Part shown: piece after piece, positions 7,557-15,296 of the stretch
How positions within the stretch are numbered: position 1 is the first letter of the stretch
How the letters are laid out: every line of letters starts with the position of its first letter
Assembly (NCBI GenBank): GCA_020050685.1
Contig: JAGVKG010000028.1
Location: 1-35,944, forward strand
Source: Candidatus Obscuribacterales bacterium
GTDB taxonomy: Bacteria > Cyanobacteriota > Vampirovibrionia > Obscuribacterales > Obscuribacteraceae
Length of the DNA: 35,944 nucleotides
Direction of reading: 5' to 3'
Program-made: the position numbers and the translations under genes
Notes under the pieces: model-generated
What the model saw: only the letters and a program-made list of their open reading frames with translations
What the model was told of the DNA's origin: nothing
Databases searched by the model: none

Positions 7557-8972
7557 TTATCCTAAAGCTAAGCCGCCAGTGGCTGTTTCTTTATACTTTT
7601 GGTTCATATCTAATCCCGTTTGTTTCATAACTGAAAGCGCCTTGTCCAATGAGATCAAGTGCGTTCCATCCGAAGCTAGAGATAGTGCCACCGCATTTAG
7701 TGCCTTCACTGCACCCATGGCATTACGTTCAATACATGGTACCTGCACCAATCCTTTTATTGGATCGCAGGTCATACCCAAGTGGTGTTCAATACCAATC
7801 TCGGCGGCTTGTTCGATTTGATTTGCATTGCCACCAAGCATAGCCGTTGCACCGGCTGCCGCCATTGCGCACGATGTACCGACTTCGCCCTGGCAGCCAA
7901 CTTCTGCGCCAGAAATCGAAGCATGAGTTTTGACGAGAGCTCCAACCACAGAGGCGGTAATCAAACCATTTTGCAAAACTTCAGGCGACAAACTTTCTGA
8001 TTCTCGCAAGGTGCGCCAAACAGCAGGAATTATTCCCGATGATCCATTTGTTGGTGCAGTAACAACGCGACCACCAGCAGCGTTTTCTTCATTGACCGCC
8101 ATGGCATAGACGGATGGTCGCAAGTCGTTGCCGGCCCATGCGGGGGACTTCCCCGATTGCAATTGTTGATAAAGTGTTTTTGCTCTTCTGCGCACATTCA
8201 ATCCGCCAGGCAAAATTCCATCCGTATGTAAACCGCTCTCAATCGAGCTTTCCATGGCCTCAAGAATTTCTTGCAACTTTGAGCGCAACACTTCTTCTTT
8301 TAAACCGCGTGCATCTTCATTGGCAATGACAATCTGCCATGACTCGAGTTTGTTCGATTCGCATTGTTCGATAAATTCCGAGGCGGAATTGTATGGATAA
8401 GGCAAGGTGATGTTAGGGTCTTTATCCTCTGCTTTCCGCCTTTGACCAGTATGAGGGTCGACAGTTTCCACAAAGCCACCACCAACAGAAAGTATGACTT
8501 GTTCAAAAACAATGGCAGCGCCTTGATAAAGACGAAATCTAATTGTGTTGGGATGCGGCAAAGGCTCGTCATCCATAAACCAACCCTGCCAAATAATGTC
8601 TGTGTCAGGCTGAAAGAAAATTGTCTGGTTTCCGAATTTGACGTGCGGACTTGCTTGGAGCGAAGGCATCGCCGCCCAAATTTCTTTGGTGCTTGTGGAT
8701 TTTGGATGCATGCCGGAAAGACCCGCACAAATTGCCGCATCGGTAGCATGACCTTGTCCTGTTGCAGAGAGGCTGCCAAACAATTCAACGCGGAATCTGT
8801 AGATATCTTCTGTTGTCTGATCGCCAGAGAAATTTCCCTTGAAGTTCTCAAGTGTCTGGCGGCGAAATTCCAAGGCTGCCACCATGGGACCAACCGTGTG
8901 CGAACTGGAAGGACCGATGCCGATTTTAAACATGTCCAAAGGACTAATATGATCTGCGCGCAAAGGGTTCAT
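7557..8972 (-). CDS. sdaA: L-serine dehydratase (iron-sulfur, single chain)
   Basis: The enzyme deaminates L-serine to pyruvate and ammonia using an oxygen-sensitive 4Fe-4S cluster. The 471-aa chain has the beta-domain signature [18 protein letters not shown] (13-30), then the alpha domain with TAPTNGSSG (305-313), [15 protein letters not shown] (355-369) and [13 protein letters not shown] (401-413). Cys360, Cys402 and Cys413 match the expected cluster ligands. The chain ends at GGLALG and has no C-terminal cysteine, unlike the Legionella enzyme, whose tail Cys caps the cluster. The ATG at 8972 fits the family's usual start. The gene stands alone; together with glutamate dehydrogenase further on it fits amino acid catabolism. 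Confidence 0.95.
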   Translation of the reverse strand: MNPLRADHISPLDMFKIGIGPSSSHTVGPMVAALEFRRQTLENFKGNFSGDQTTEDIYRFRVELFGSLSATGQGHATDAAICAGLSGMHPKSTSTKEIWAAMPSLQASPHVKFGNQTIFFQPDTDIIWQGWFMDDEPLPHPNTIRFRLYQGAAIVFEQVILSVGGGFVETVDPHTGQRRKAEDKDPNITLPYPYNSASEFIEQCESNKLESWQIVIANEDARGLKEEVLRSKLQEILEAMESSIESGLHTDGILPGGLNVRRRAKTLYQQLQSGKSPAWAGNDLRPSVYAMAVNEENAAGGRVVTAPTNGSSGIIPAVWRTLRESESLSPEVLQNGLITASVVGALVKTHASISGAEVGCQGEVGTSCAMAAAGATAMLGGNANQIEQAAEIGIEHHLGMTCDPIKGLVQVPCIERNAMGAVKALNAVALSLASDGTHLISLDKALSVMKQTGLDMNQKYKETATGGLALG

Positions 8973-9237
8973 ATAAAGAATTCACTGGTCAATACAATAG
9001 TTGCGATAAAAAGTGATGTAAATAACTGTCTCTCTTATAGCAGGCTAACTGGAGCTTTTCCTGGGATTTTACTACTATTTGATAGTGACGAGCAGGATGA
9101 TAACTTGTGCCTGCCGAAAACAATGTGAAGCCTTGCTCATGAGACACTCGCATGAGTCGAGGGCAAAGGGTGTCAAGTAGACTGAGTGGTGCAATAGACC
9201 AAATGTGGAATTTGATCGAGCTTTGGGGGAAATTGAA

Positions 9238-9873
9238 ATGCTAACACTCGTTTCGGAAAGTATTGAAGAATACGCAAAGGCAAAATCGGAAGCAGAAGGT
9301 AAGTTGCTTGCCGAGCTGACTGCAGAAACCGTCAAGGATATGGAATTGCCGCAGATGTTGTGCGGACCGATTGAGGGACGTTTTCTCAAATTGATGATCC
9401 AGGCAATTGGTGCCAAGCGTGTTTTGGAACTTGGTACTTTTACTGGTTATTCTGCCTTATCGATGGCTGAAGGTTTGCCGGCAGATGGTGAGTTGATTAC
9501 TTGCGATATTGATCCCAAGTCAATTGCTATGGCTAATCGTTACTTTGCCCGTTCTGAACACGGCAAGAAGATCACAATCAAAGAAGGACCAGGACTGAAG
9601 ACAATTGAGAAATTGACTGGTGAGCTGGATCTTGTCTTTATTGATGCGGACAAGGAAAATTATTCCAACTACTACCAAGCCGTTTTGCCAAAGCTAAAAA
9701 AGGGCGGCGTGATTCTGGTTGATAATGTACTTTGGAGTGGACGCGTGTTAGATCCGAAGACCGAAACGGATAAGGCAATTGTTTCGTTCAACGATATGGT
9801 GGCAAAGGACGATCGTGTTTCGGCAGTGCTTTTGCCTATCCGCGACGGTATTTTCTTCATTCGCAAAAAATAG
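9238..9873 (+). CDS. SAM-dependent O-methyltransferase (class I, COMT-like)
   Basis: The 211-aa protein belongs to the caffeoyl-CoA/catechol O-methyltransferase-like family (YrrM type). It has the SAM-binding motif VLELGTFTGYSALSMAEGL, an acidic CDID that should hold the ribose, the metal-site motif FIDADKENY and GGVILVDNVLWSGRV. The metal-dependent Asp/Asn set therefore looks intact. Bacterial relatives methylate small hydroxylated compounds or tRNA (TrmR, hydroxyuridine), so the substrate cannot be read from sequence. The start at ATG 9238 follows GGGGGA; a GTG at 9205 is in frame but has no ribosome site. It lies 70 bp before asnS in the same direction and could be co-transcribed. Confidence 0.9.
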   Translation: MLTLVSESIEEYAKAKSEAEGKLLAELTAETVKDMELPQMLCGPIEGRFLKLMIQAIGAKRVLELGTFTGYSALSMAEGLPADGELITCDIDPKSIAMANRYFARSEHGKKITIKEGPGLKTIEKLTGELDLVFIDADKENYSNYYQAVLPKLKKGGVILVDNVLWSGRVLDPKTETDKAIVSFNDMVAKDDRVSAVLLPIRDGIFFIRKK

Positions 9874-9896
9874 GATCTCTTAGTTGGACCTTTCGG

Positions 9897-9914
9897 GGGC
9901 GGGATTTTCCGCCC
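9897..9914 (+). other. GC-rich hairpin between O-methyltransferase and asnS
   Basis: GGGCGG (9897-9902) pairs perfectly with CCGCCC (9909-9914) around a GATTTT loop. Only a weak pyrimidine stretch follows, so termination would be inefficient. It may partly separate the two genes or sit in the asnS leader. Confidence 0.4.
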
Positions 9915-9943
9915 ATTCTCCCCAATAAAATGGTTTAGGAAAA

Positions 9944-11347
9944 ATGAAACGCACACGTATTATTCAAGCACTCTCAAAAGAAGAAATTGGAAATAAGGTC
10001 AAACTTTGCGGATGGGTGCGAACCCGCCGTGACTCGAAAGCGGGCTTTTCCTTTATTGAATTGAACGATGGCTCAACCATCAAAAATATTCAGGTACTAG
10101 CTGAGGCAGCACTGCCCAACTATCAGGATGAGATTCTCACTCTTAGTATTGGCAGCAGCGTGGAAGTGCTTGGTGCGGTCGTTGAATCTCCAGGCAAGGG
10201 CCAAGCTACAGAAGTAAAAGCGGAGTCTGTGAAAGTTTTAGGTCTAGCTGATCCACAGACTTATCCTTTGCAAAAAAAGGGAACATCGTTTGAGTTTCTG
10301 CGCACAATTGCCCATTTACGTCCCAGAACCAATACGTTTGGTGCAGTGGCTCGCGTGCGTAATGAAATTTGTCGCTCGATACACAACTTCTTTCAGTCAC
10401 GTGGATTTGTCTATGTGCATACGCCCATCATCACTGCTTCGGATTGTGAGGGAGCCGGACAAATGTTCCGCGTCACTACATTTGATCTGAACAATGCTCC
10501 AGTTGTGAATGGTGGCGGCAAAGGGGAAATTGATTTCAGTCAGGACTTCTTTGGCAAACCAACAAATTTGACTGTGAGCGGACAATTAGAAGCGGAGACA
10601 TTTGCTTTAGCGTTGTCTGACGTTTACACATTCGGTCCCACATTCCGTGCCGAAAATTCCAACACCTCAAGGCATCTGGCTGAATTTTGGATGGTCGAGC
10701 CGGAAATGGCCTTTTGCGATCTGGATGGCGATATGGATTGCGCCGAAGATTTTCTCAAGACAATTTTTTCTGATGTCTTGACGAATTGCCCGCACGACAT
10801 GGAATTCTTCAACGAGCGCATTGATAAAACTGTGATCGAAACTTTGAAGCACATAGTCGATAGCAAGTTCGAAAGACTGACATACACTGATGCTGTCAGA
10901 ATCCTTGAACAATCGCGCGAATCTTTTGAATTCCCAGTTTCTTGGGGAATGGATTTGCAGTCCGAACACGAACGCTATCTTGCTGAACAGAAATTCAAGA
11001 AGCCTGTGATTGTCACTGATTATCCACGTGGTATCAAAGCTTTCTACATGCGCTTGAATGAAGATAAGAAAACCGTGCGAGCCATGGATGTGCTTGTGCC
11101 TAAGGTAGGCGAAATAATCGGTGGCAGCCAGCGGGAAGAGCGCCTGGAAATTTTAGAAGAACGCATGTGCGACCAAGGTCTGGATCCAGAAGAATACTGG
11201 TGGTATTTAGATCTGCGTCGTTACGGCAGCGTACCGCACGCCGGCTTCGGTCTTGGTCTTGAGCGCACAGTGCAATTCGTCACAGGCATGGCCAACATCC
11301 GCGACGTGATACCATACCCCCGCGCCCCGAAATCCGCCGACTTCTAA
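9944..11347 (+). CDS. asnS: Asparagine-tRNA ligase
   Basis: This class II aminoacyl-tRNA synthetase charges tRNA-Asn. The 467-aa length is usual for bacterial AsnRS. An N-terminal OB-fold anticodon-binding domain (about 15-100, with [20 protein letters not shown]) precedes the catalytic core. Motif 2 is seen around [21 protein letters not shown] and motif 3 at [12 protein letters not shown] near the C-terminus. The insert with [14 protein letters not shown]-like sequence after motif 1 is typical of AsnRS and not AspRS. The ATG is preceded by TTTAGGA. The presence of AsnRS means tRNA-Asn can be charged directly, without the Asp-tRNA-Asn amidotransferase route. Confidence 0.96.
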   Translation: MKRTRIIQALSKEEIGNKVKLCGWVRTRRDSKAGFSFIELNDGSTIKNIQVLAEAALPNYQDEILTLSIGSSVEVLGAVVESPGKGQATEVKAESVKVLGLADPQTYPLQKKGTSFEFLRTIAHLRPRTNTFGAVARVRNEICRSIHNFFQSRGFVYVHTPIITASDCEGAGQMFRVTTFDLNNAPVVNGGGKGEIDFSQDFFGKPTNLTVSGQLEAETFALALSDVYTFGPTFRAENSNTSRHLAEFWMVEPEMAFCDLDGDMDCAEDFLKTIFSDVLTNCPHDMEFFNERIDKTVIETLKHIVDSKFERLTYTDAVRILEQSRESFEFPVSWGMDLQSEHERYLAEQKFKKPVIVTDYPRGIKAFYMRLNEDKKTVRAMDVLVPKVGEIIGGSQREERLEILEERMCDQGLDPEEYWWYLDLRRYGSVPHAGFGLGLERTVQFVTGMANIRDVIPYPRAPKSADF

Positions 11348-11365
11348 GCCACGCACTTTTATTTT

Positions 11366-11404
11366 GTCATCCTGAGGAGGAGCGAAGCGCTGACGAAGGA
11401 CCTC
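11366..11404 (+). repeat. REP-like dispersed element (TCATCCTGAG type)
   Basis: The stretch starts with GTCATCCTGAG, continues with AGCGAAGCGCTGACGAAGGA and ends in CCTC. From memory this resembles a short palindromic repeat scattered through intergenic spaces of many environmental bacteria (reverse form near 'AGGTCCTTCG...CAGGATGAC'). Only one copy is in the window, so repeat status rests on that memory. It fills most of the gap between asnS and the Sel1 gene. Confidence 0.5.
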
Positions 11405-11417
11405 TCAGAGCTCAACG

Positions 11418-11930
11418 ATGAACCAACTTAAAGATCTCGCTCAATCCGGCGACGCCCAAGCCCAATGCAAACTTGCCTTCGCCTATCGCAAAGGTGAACT
11501 CGAAGGACAAGTGATCAACCGCGATTTAGAACAAGCATTCCTCTTGTATCATCAAGCCGCCGAACAAGGTCACGTAATCGCTCAACACAACCTTGCCTGC
11601 ATGTATCAACTGGGCGAAGGTGTCGAGAAAAACTTTGAACAAGCCATCTTCTGGTTTACCAAAGCAAGCGAAGCAGGCGACTTAGACTCTCTCTTCAATC
11701 TTGCCTTGCTTTACGAAAGCGGACAAGGTGTTACGCAAGACGAGCAAAAAGCATTTTCCTTGTACGAACAAGCAGCCAAAGGCGGCCTAGCCCGCGCCCA
11801 ATTTGACTTTGCCTGTTGCTATCTACACGGCAAAGGCTGTGAAAAAGATCTTGTTTCAGCTAAACAATGGATGGAAAAGGCCGCATCCCAAGGCTTAGCC
11901 CGCGCAAAGTACATGCTCAGCCAGCTATAA
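11418..11930 (+). CDS. Sel1-repeat (TPR-like) protein
   Basis: The 170-aa protein is made almost wholly of Sel1-like repeats of about 36 residues, with signatures such as 'A.YRKGEL', 'LACMYQLGEGVEKNFEQAIFWFTKASEAG' (split by me as LACMYQLGEGV and FEQAIFWFTKASEAG), 'LALLYESGQGV' and 'FACCYLHGKGC'. It has no signal peptide or membrane segment and should be cytoplasmic. Sel1 proteins act as adaptors; no partner is evident. It has no good Shine-Dalgarno motif. Its codons favour C in the third position (GCC, CTC, CGC) much more than the genes around it, which may mean recent arrival together with the adjacent repeat; that is inference. Confidence 0.85.
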   Translation: MNQLKDLAQSGDAQAQCKLAFAYRKGELEGQVINRDLEQAFLLYHQAAEQGHVIAQHNLACMYQLGEGVEKNFEQAIFWFTKASEAGDLDSLFNLALLYESGQGVTQDEQKAFSLYEQAAKGGLARAQFDFACCYLHGKGCEKDLVSAKQWMEKAASQGLARAKYMLSQL

Positions 11931-12077
11931 CTCGACTATCCATTTTTCAATTAATCGTCGCTGGTATTTCACATTAAATCCCTGGCAATTTTTAGCGCGC
12001 TACGTATTTTCCCCACTGATTGCGGCTTCATTTACCGCTACCATGCCCCTTAGCACTTACCAGGAGGACTAAATGCC

Positions 12078-12653
12078 ATGGGTGAATCATTTGAAGACAC
12101 AATTAAATCGAGCAGGCTACCATCAATTAAACATTTAGTCACCACAGAAGAGATGGCGAGCTACCATAAATACGAAAGGCAAATGCGGGAGACCGCAAGG
12201 GCCCAAATCGGGGCTTCGTTTGTACTGCGTAACTTCAGAGTACTGGATCAGCGGGATGGAACCGAAGATGGCAAAGTTGCCTCTAAGGGGATCAAGGCTT
12301 ATGAAGAACAACACAAGGGTAAGCTGTTTTGTGCCAATATTATTTCCGATCTCAAATCGGATCTCTTTGAGACAATGCTGAAGGAGTCCAACTTGGGACG
12401 CCGCTTGCCCAGCAACGAACTCACCCAGAAAGAGGTGCAGGCATTTTTAAGCAAGAAGATCCATGAGTTTGATAAACTCATGGTGAATTATCCTAGGGCA
12501 CCTGAAGGATCTCCCTGGAATTCTCCTGATCGCTGGCGCACCCACCACATCAGCCATGTAGGGACGCAATTCCTTCATAGTAGCTTGCGCGGTAACTTAA
12601 ATTTAGAAAAGACAACTATAACCGTGCCATACGGAATATTTGATTCGAAGTAA
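12078..12653 (+). CDS. Unknown 191-aa protein
   Basis: I do not recognise this protein. It is hydrophilic, charged and mostly helical in appearance for the first 150 residues, has no signal peptide or membrane segment, and ends in a short Thr/Val-rich beta-like tail. A segment with NSPDRWRTHHISHVG (about 148-162) has three His and could bind metal, but that is a guess. A strong AGGAGG at 12062-12067 precedes two ATGs: 12073 (5-base spacing) opens only a 21-codon frame, and 12078 (10-base spacing) opens this gene. A 10-bp hairpin at 12676-12706 lies 22 bp beyond the stop. Confidence 0.7.
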   Translation: MGESFEDTIKSSRLPSIKHLVTTEEMASYHKYERQMRETARAQIGASFVLRNFRVLDQRDGTEDGKVASKGIKAYEEQHKGKLFCANIISDLKSDLFETMLKESNLGRRLPSNELTQKEVQAFLSKKIHEFDKLMVNYPRAPEGSPWNSPDRWRTHHISHVGTQFLHSSLRGNLNLEKTTITVPYGIFDSK

Positions 12654-12667
12654 CAACGCTCACGATT

Positions 12668-12706
12668 GAAAACAAAAGCACCACCCAGTTTCCTGCGGTG
12701 GTGCTT
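12668..12706 (-). terminator. Intrinsic terminator of the candidate RNA
   Basis: AAGCACCACC (12676-12685) pairs perfectly with GGTGGTGCTT (12697-12706). Read on the minus strand, the stem is followed by TTTTGTTTT, so it should stop leftward transcription. It has no T-run on the plus strand but may still protect the 3' end of the gene ending at 12653. Confidence 0.7.
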
Positions 12707-12868
12707 AGCTACTGTCTGGCTGCCCCTTGCGAATTGGGCTCAGTATTTCTCTACGCTTCAGCCAGTCCTTCACGTAAAGCGGGCTCACTTACTACTGTTT
12801 CCAGTTAGCGCCAACTTGGCGTTCCCGTAAGGCCCCTCGGCTCATCGTGCTCAACCAATGGTGTGCAC
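12668..12868 (-). ncRNA. Candidate structured RNA of about 200 nt, unnamed
   Basis: A non-coding minus-strand unit has its own promoter (12875-12904) and an intrinsic terminator (12668-12706). Several helices can be drawn: a 5' hairpin GTGC...GCAC enclosing ACC/GGT, a stem CTTAC/GTAAG extended by GGGC/GCCC that encloses a GAAA-loop hairpin ACTG-GAAA-CAGT, and an H-type pseudoknot. In the pseudoknot, CTTTACG (12773-12779) pairs with CGTAGAG (12749-12755), and CTGGCTG (12759-12765) pairs with CAGCCAG (12716-12722). It does not match 6S, tmRNA, SRP or RNase P signatures that I know. The size is compatible with a trans-acting sRNA. It lies downstream of the permease gene but has a separate promoter. 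Confidence 0.42.
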
Positions 12869-12874
12869 TCACCG

Positions 12875-12904
12875 TTTATAAATACAGTCTACCGTAGTGC
12901 GCAA
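12875..12904 (-). promoter_or_regulatory. Promoter of the candidate RNA
   Basis: On the minus strand TTGCGC (12899-12904), an 18-bp spacer and TATAAA (12875-12880) form a sigma-70-like promoter. The start would fall near 12868. There is no ORF directly behind it, which supports a non-coding product. The rest of the gap, 12905-12985, holds nothing I recognise. Confidence 0.45.
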
Positions 12905-12985
12905 ATATTGGAAGTAGCAAATTGCACAATTAATGGCGAGTTGCATATGTGCTCGATATCTAAGACATTGTTTTGCAGATTATTT

Positions 12986-14272
12986 TTAGTGGCACGATGG
13001 TTCTTCTGGATCTTTCTTTGGAGGAACCGCCTCAGAACTTGGAGATGAATGTGTTTGGTCAGCATTTTGATGAGAGCAGCAATCGCCAATATTTGCCTTT
13101 GTGGTTTTCATGTGTGTAGATACACTTCCAGTTGAGGCGAGAAAGGCAAGCACCATGGCAGCTGTGCCAAAAAATAGGTTGAGGTAGAAAGTGTAGTTGA
13201 ATTCAAAGGACATCTTGTCCATTGGTGAGGCGTGACTAATTTGCGGCACAATTCCCAGACTGTTGAAAAGTAAATCGACAATAATTGCCGAAAGAACAAT
13301 GGTGGTGAACAAAACAAAAAATATATACGTTGCCAATTGTTTGCCAAAATATTTCTTGTATAAAGCAAGTATCGGCAAGACCAAAAGATCCGCGTAAATG
13401 AAGGCTATGACGCCGCCGAAGCTGATACCACCATGCCAAAGCACTGCTGCCATGGGTATGTTGCCAATTGAACAAACAAAGCTGGCAATCGCCAGGGCGG
13501 GTCCGATTAAGGCGTTTTCAACCAAACGAAGAAATGGCGGACCGCTCTGAACAAAAATCGTCTGCCAAACTGTCATTGGCACAAATGCGCTGAGTAGTCC
13601 GGCAATCAAAAATCCGATGATGATTTCTTTGCTCAGCATTTTCCACTCGTGCATAAATGCCTGAGCAATCTCAATTAAGCCTGAGCGTGTAGTTAGCTTC
13701 GCTTGCCAGCTTGGCGAGGGAGCCTTTTGGGAATCCGCCTGATGGGTTTGATGCTCGCCAACAGGAATGGTTAGCAAATTCTCTTCTCGATCTTTGGGTT
13801 GCAGATCCTTTGTTTGGAGATCTTTTGTCTGGAGATTTTTTGCCAAATATTTTGGATAAGTCAATTTGACGATAATCGACATGATTACAATCAAGAGTAT
13901 GCCGCCAAGCAATTCAGCTAAGACAAAGACTGGGCCCAAAAGAATCCATAAGACAAAGGAAAGCTCTAAGACCAGATTGGTTGAGGCAAACATGAAGGCA
14001 AGCGTTGGAATTAGGTGCGCGCCTTTTTGAAAGAGGCTTTTGCTCATGGCTACTGCGGCATAGGAGCACGACGATGAGGCGGCACCGGCCGCTGTGGCAA
14101 TGGCAATTCCCTTGAGTGAGGGCTCTCCTAGAAGACCGGCTATCTTTTCCTTTGGCACAACCACCTGAATTGCGGCTGACAAGATGAGCCCGGCAATCAG
14201 GGACCACAGTGTTGCCCAAAACATCAGGGCCGAATCAAGTAAGGCATGTCCTAGTGTATTTATGATGTCCAT
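12986..14272 (-). CDS. Permease of the DUF318/ArsP (UPF0718) family
   Basis: The 428-aa inner-membrane protein has two bundles of about four helices each (residues 1-135 and 215-335, plus a last helix at 360-380). The conserved half-motifs SSSCSY (66-71) and FVCSIGNIPMAAVLWHGG (265-282) identify the family, whose members export metals or organoarsenicals. The central cytoplasmic linker has a short internal repeat, LQTKDLQTKDLQPKD (147-161). The C-terminal tail carries Cys398, Cys399, His401, His408, Cys427 and His428, a likely soft-metal-binding tail, suggesting a metal substrate. No clear ribosome site precedes ATG 14272. No ArsR-type regulator is adjacent. Confidence 0.87.
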   Translation of the reverse strand: MDIINTLGHALLDSALMFWATLWSLIAGLILSAAIQVVVPKEKIAGLLGEPSLKGIAIATAAGAASSSCSYAAVAMSKSLFQKGAHLIPTLAFMFASTNLVLELSFVLWILLGPVFVLAELLGGILLIVIMSIIVKLTYPKYLAKNLQTKDLQTKDLQPKDREENLLTIPVGEHQTHQADSQKAPSPSWQAKLTTRSGLIEIAQAFMHEWKMLSKEIIIGFLIAGLLSAFVPMTVWQTIFVQSGPPFLRLVENALIGPALAIASFVCSIGNIPMAAVLWHGGISFGGVIAFIYADLLVLPILALYKKYFGKQLATYIFFVLFTTIVLSAIIVDLLFNSLGIVPQISHASPMDKMSFEFNYTFYLNLFFGTAAMVLAFLASTGSVSTHMKTTKANIGDCCSHQNADQTHSSPSSEAVPPKKDPEEPSCH

Positions 14273-14391
14273 TGCTATAGGCTGAGCCGCTCGGCGGTAG
14301 AAGGGATAAAATGTTAACTATCTTTGCTCTATCTTGTAGTATAGCCTTGTATCCGCATTAATCCCTCTCACTACCAACTGCCCCAATCACC

Positions 14392-15249
14392 ATGCCAACC
14401 AAAAGAATTTCTTTCGCGCTTTTCACTACCTTGCTTTCGTCGTCGTTGTCAATGATGCCCGTATCGGCATACACGGCAGCAGAACATTTTCGCAATGCGC
14501 AAAATTTGCGCTTTCAAAATCAAAATGAAGCAGCCATCATTGAATATCGCAAAGGACTGGAAAAGGAACCAAATTCGGTTGATGCTCACGTAAGGTTGGG
14601 TGATCTTCTCTTGGAGGAGAAGGGTGATGTCGATGCGGCGATCTCGGAATACATGACCGCACTTTCGCTTGATCCCCAATGTGCGTTTTGTCAAAAGCAA
14701 TTGGATGATGCTCTGGAAAAGAAAAACAGCAAAGTTCAGGATCAAGTTGCTCGCGGCAATCAGCTTTATGGCTTGGGGCAATTGCAACGAGCAACTGCTG
14801 CATACAGAATTGCTGTCCAGATAGATCCTAAAGATCCGGGTGCACACAATTCGCTTTCCTGGACTCTTTATCGTTTAGGCAATTTAGAAGAAGCCCTGAA
14901 GGAAGTAAATGAAGCATTGCGCTTGAAGCCTGATGATTCAGAGTTCGTCAACACACTTGCCTGTGTTCAGTACGATCTCGGTCATACGGATGAAGCGCTG
15001 GCAACCTGGCGCAAAGCAATTGCCCTTTCCAAAACACCAAGCCCAGCAGATTTATATGGTGTGGCTGTTGCTCTTCTGGTGAAGGGTGACAAAAAGGGTG
15101 CGGCGGAGAATTTCAAAGAAGCAATCAAAATAGATCCGCGCTATGGTGAGATTGAATTTGTGCGCGATCGCATCGGCATGTCCGTTCACACATGTGCCAG
15201 CCACGAAGCTTTGCTTGTGCTTTCTAAGGAAGAGAAGAAAAGCAAATAG
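14392..15249 (+). CDS. Secreted TPR protein
   Basis: The 285-aa product has a signal peptide (KR at positions 4-5, hydrophobic 8-20, cleavage near VSA-Y at about 27). It then has canonical 34-residue TPRs: 'FQNQNEAAIIEYRKGLEKEPN', 'GDVDAAISEYMTALSLDPQ', 'GQLQRATAAYRIAVQIDPK', 'GNLEEALKEVNEALRLKP', 'GHTDEALATWRKAIALS' and 'GDKKGAAENFKEAIKIDP' (each split here from longer units). It is probably periplasmic and acts as a scaffold. No good Shine-Dalgarno precedes the ATG. It is convergent with the TadG-like gene, 47 bp away. Confidence 0.87.
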   Translation: MPTKRISFALFTTLLSSSLSMMPVSAYTAAEHFRNAQNLRFQNQNEAAIIEYRKGLEKEPNSVDAHVRLGDLLLEEKGDVDAAISEYMTALSLDPQCAFCQKQLDDALEKKNSKVQDQVARGNQLYGLGQLQRATAAYRIAVQIDPKDPGAHNSLSWTLYRLGNLEEALKEVNEALRLKPDDSEFVNTLACVQYDLGHTDEALATWRKAIALSKTPSPADLYGVAVALLVKGDKKGAAENFKEAIKIDPRYGEIEFVRDRIGMSVHTCASHEALLVLSKEEKKSK

Positions 15250-15296
15250 GTGCTTTTCAATCGTCGGCCCTCTGAGACTGAAACAAGATCAAGGGC

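Noticed and set aside
8364-9128. Long antisense frame (254 codons) opposite serine dehydratase
   Set aside because: It mirrors a highly conserved enzyme gene on the other strand, has no family pattern and no ribosome site.
9205-9237. GTG 9205 as start of the O-methyltransferase
   Set aside because: No ribosome site precedes it, whereas GGGGGA stands 8 bases before ATG 9238.
12668-12868. 6S RNA, tmRNA, SRP RNA or RNase P RNA identity for the candidate RNA
   Set aside because: There is no long closing stem as in 6S, no tRNA-like ends as in tmRNA, no GGAAG...GCAGCC SRP loop and none of the conserved RNase P boxes.
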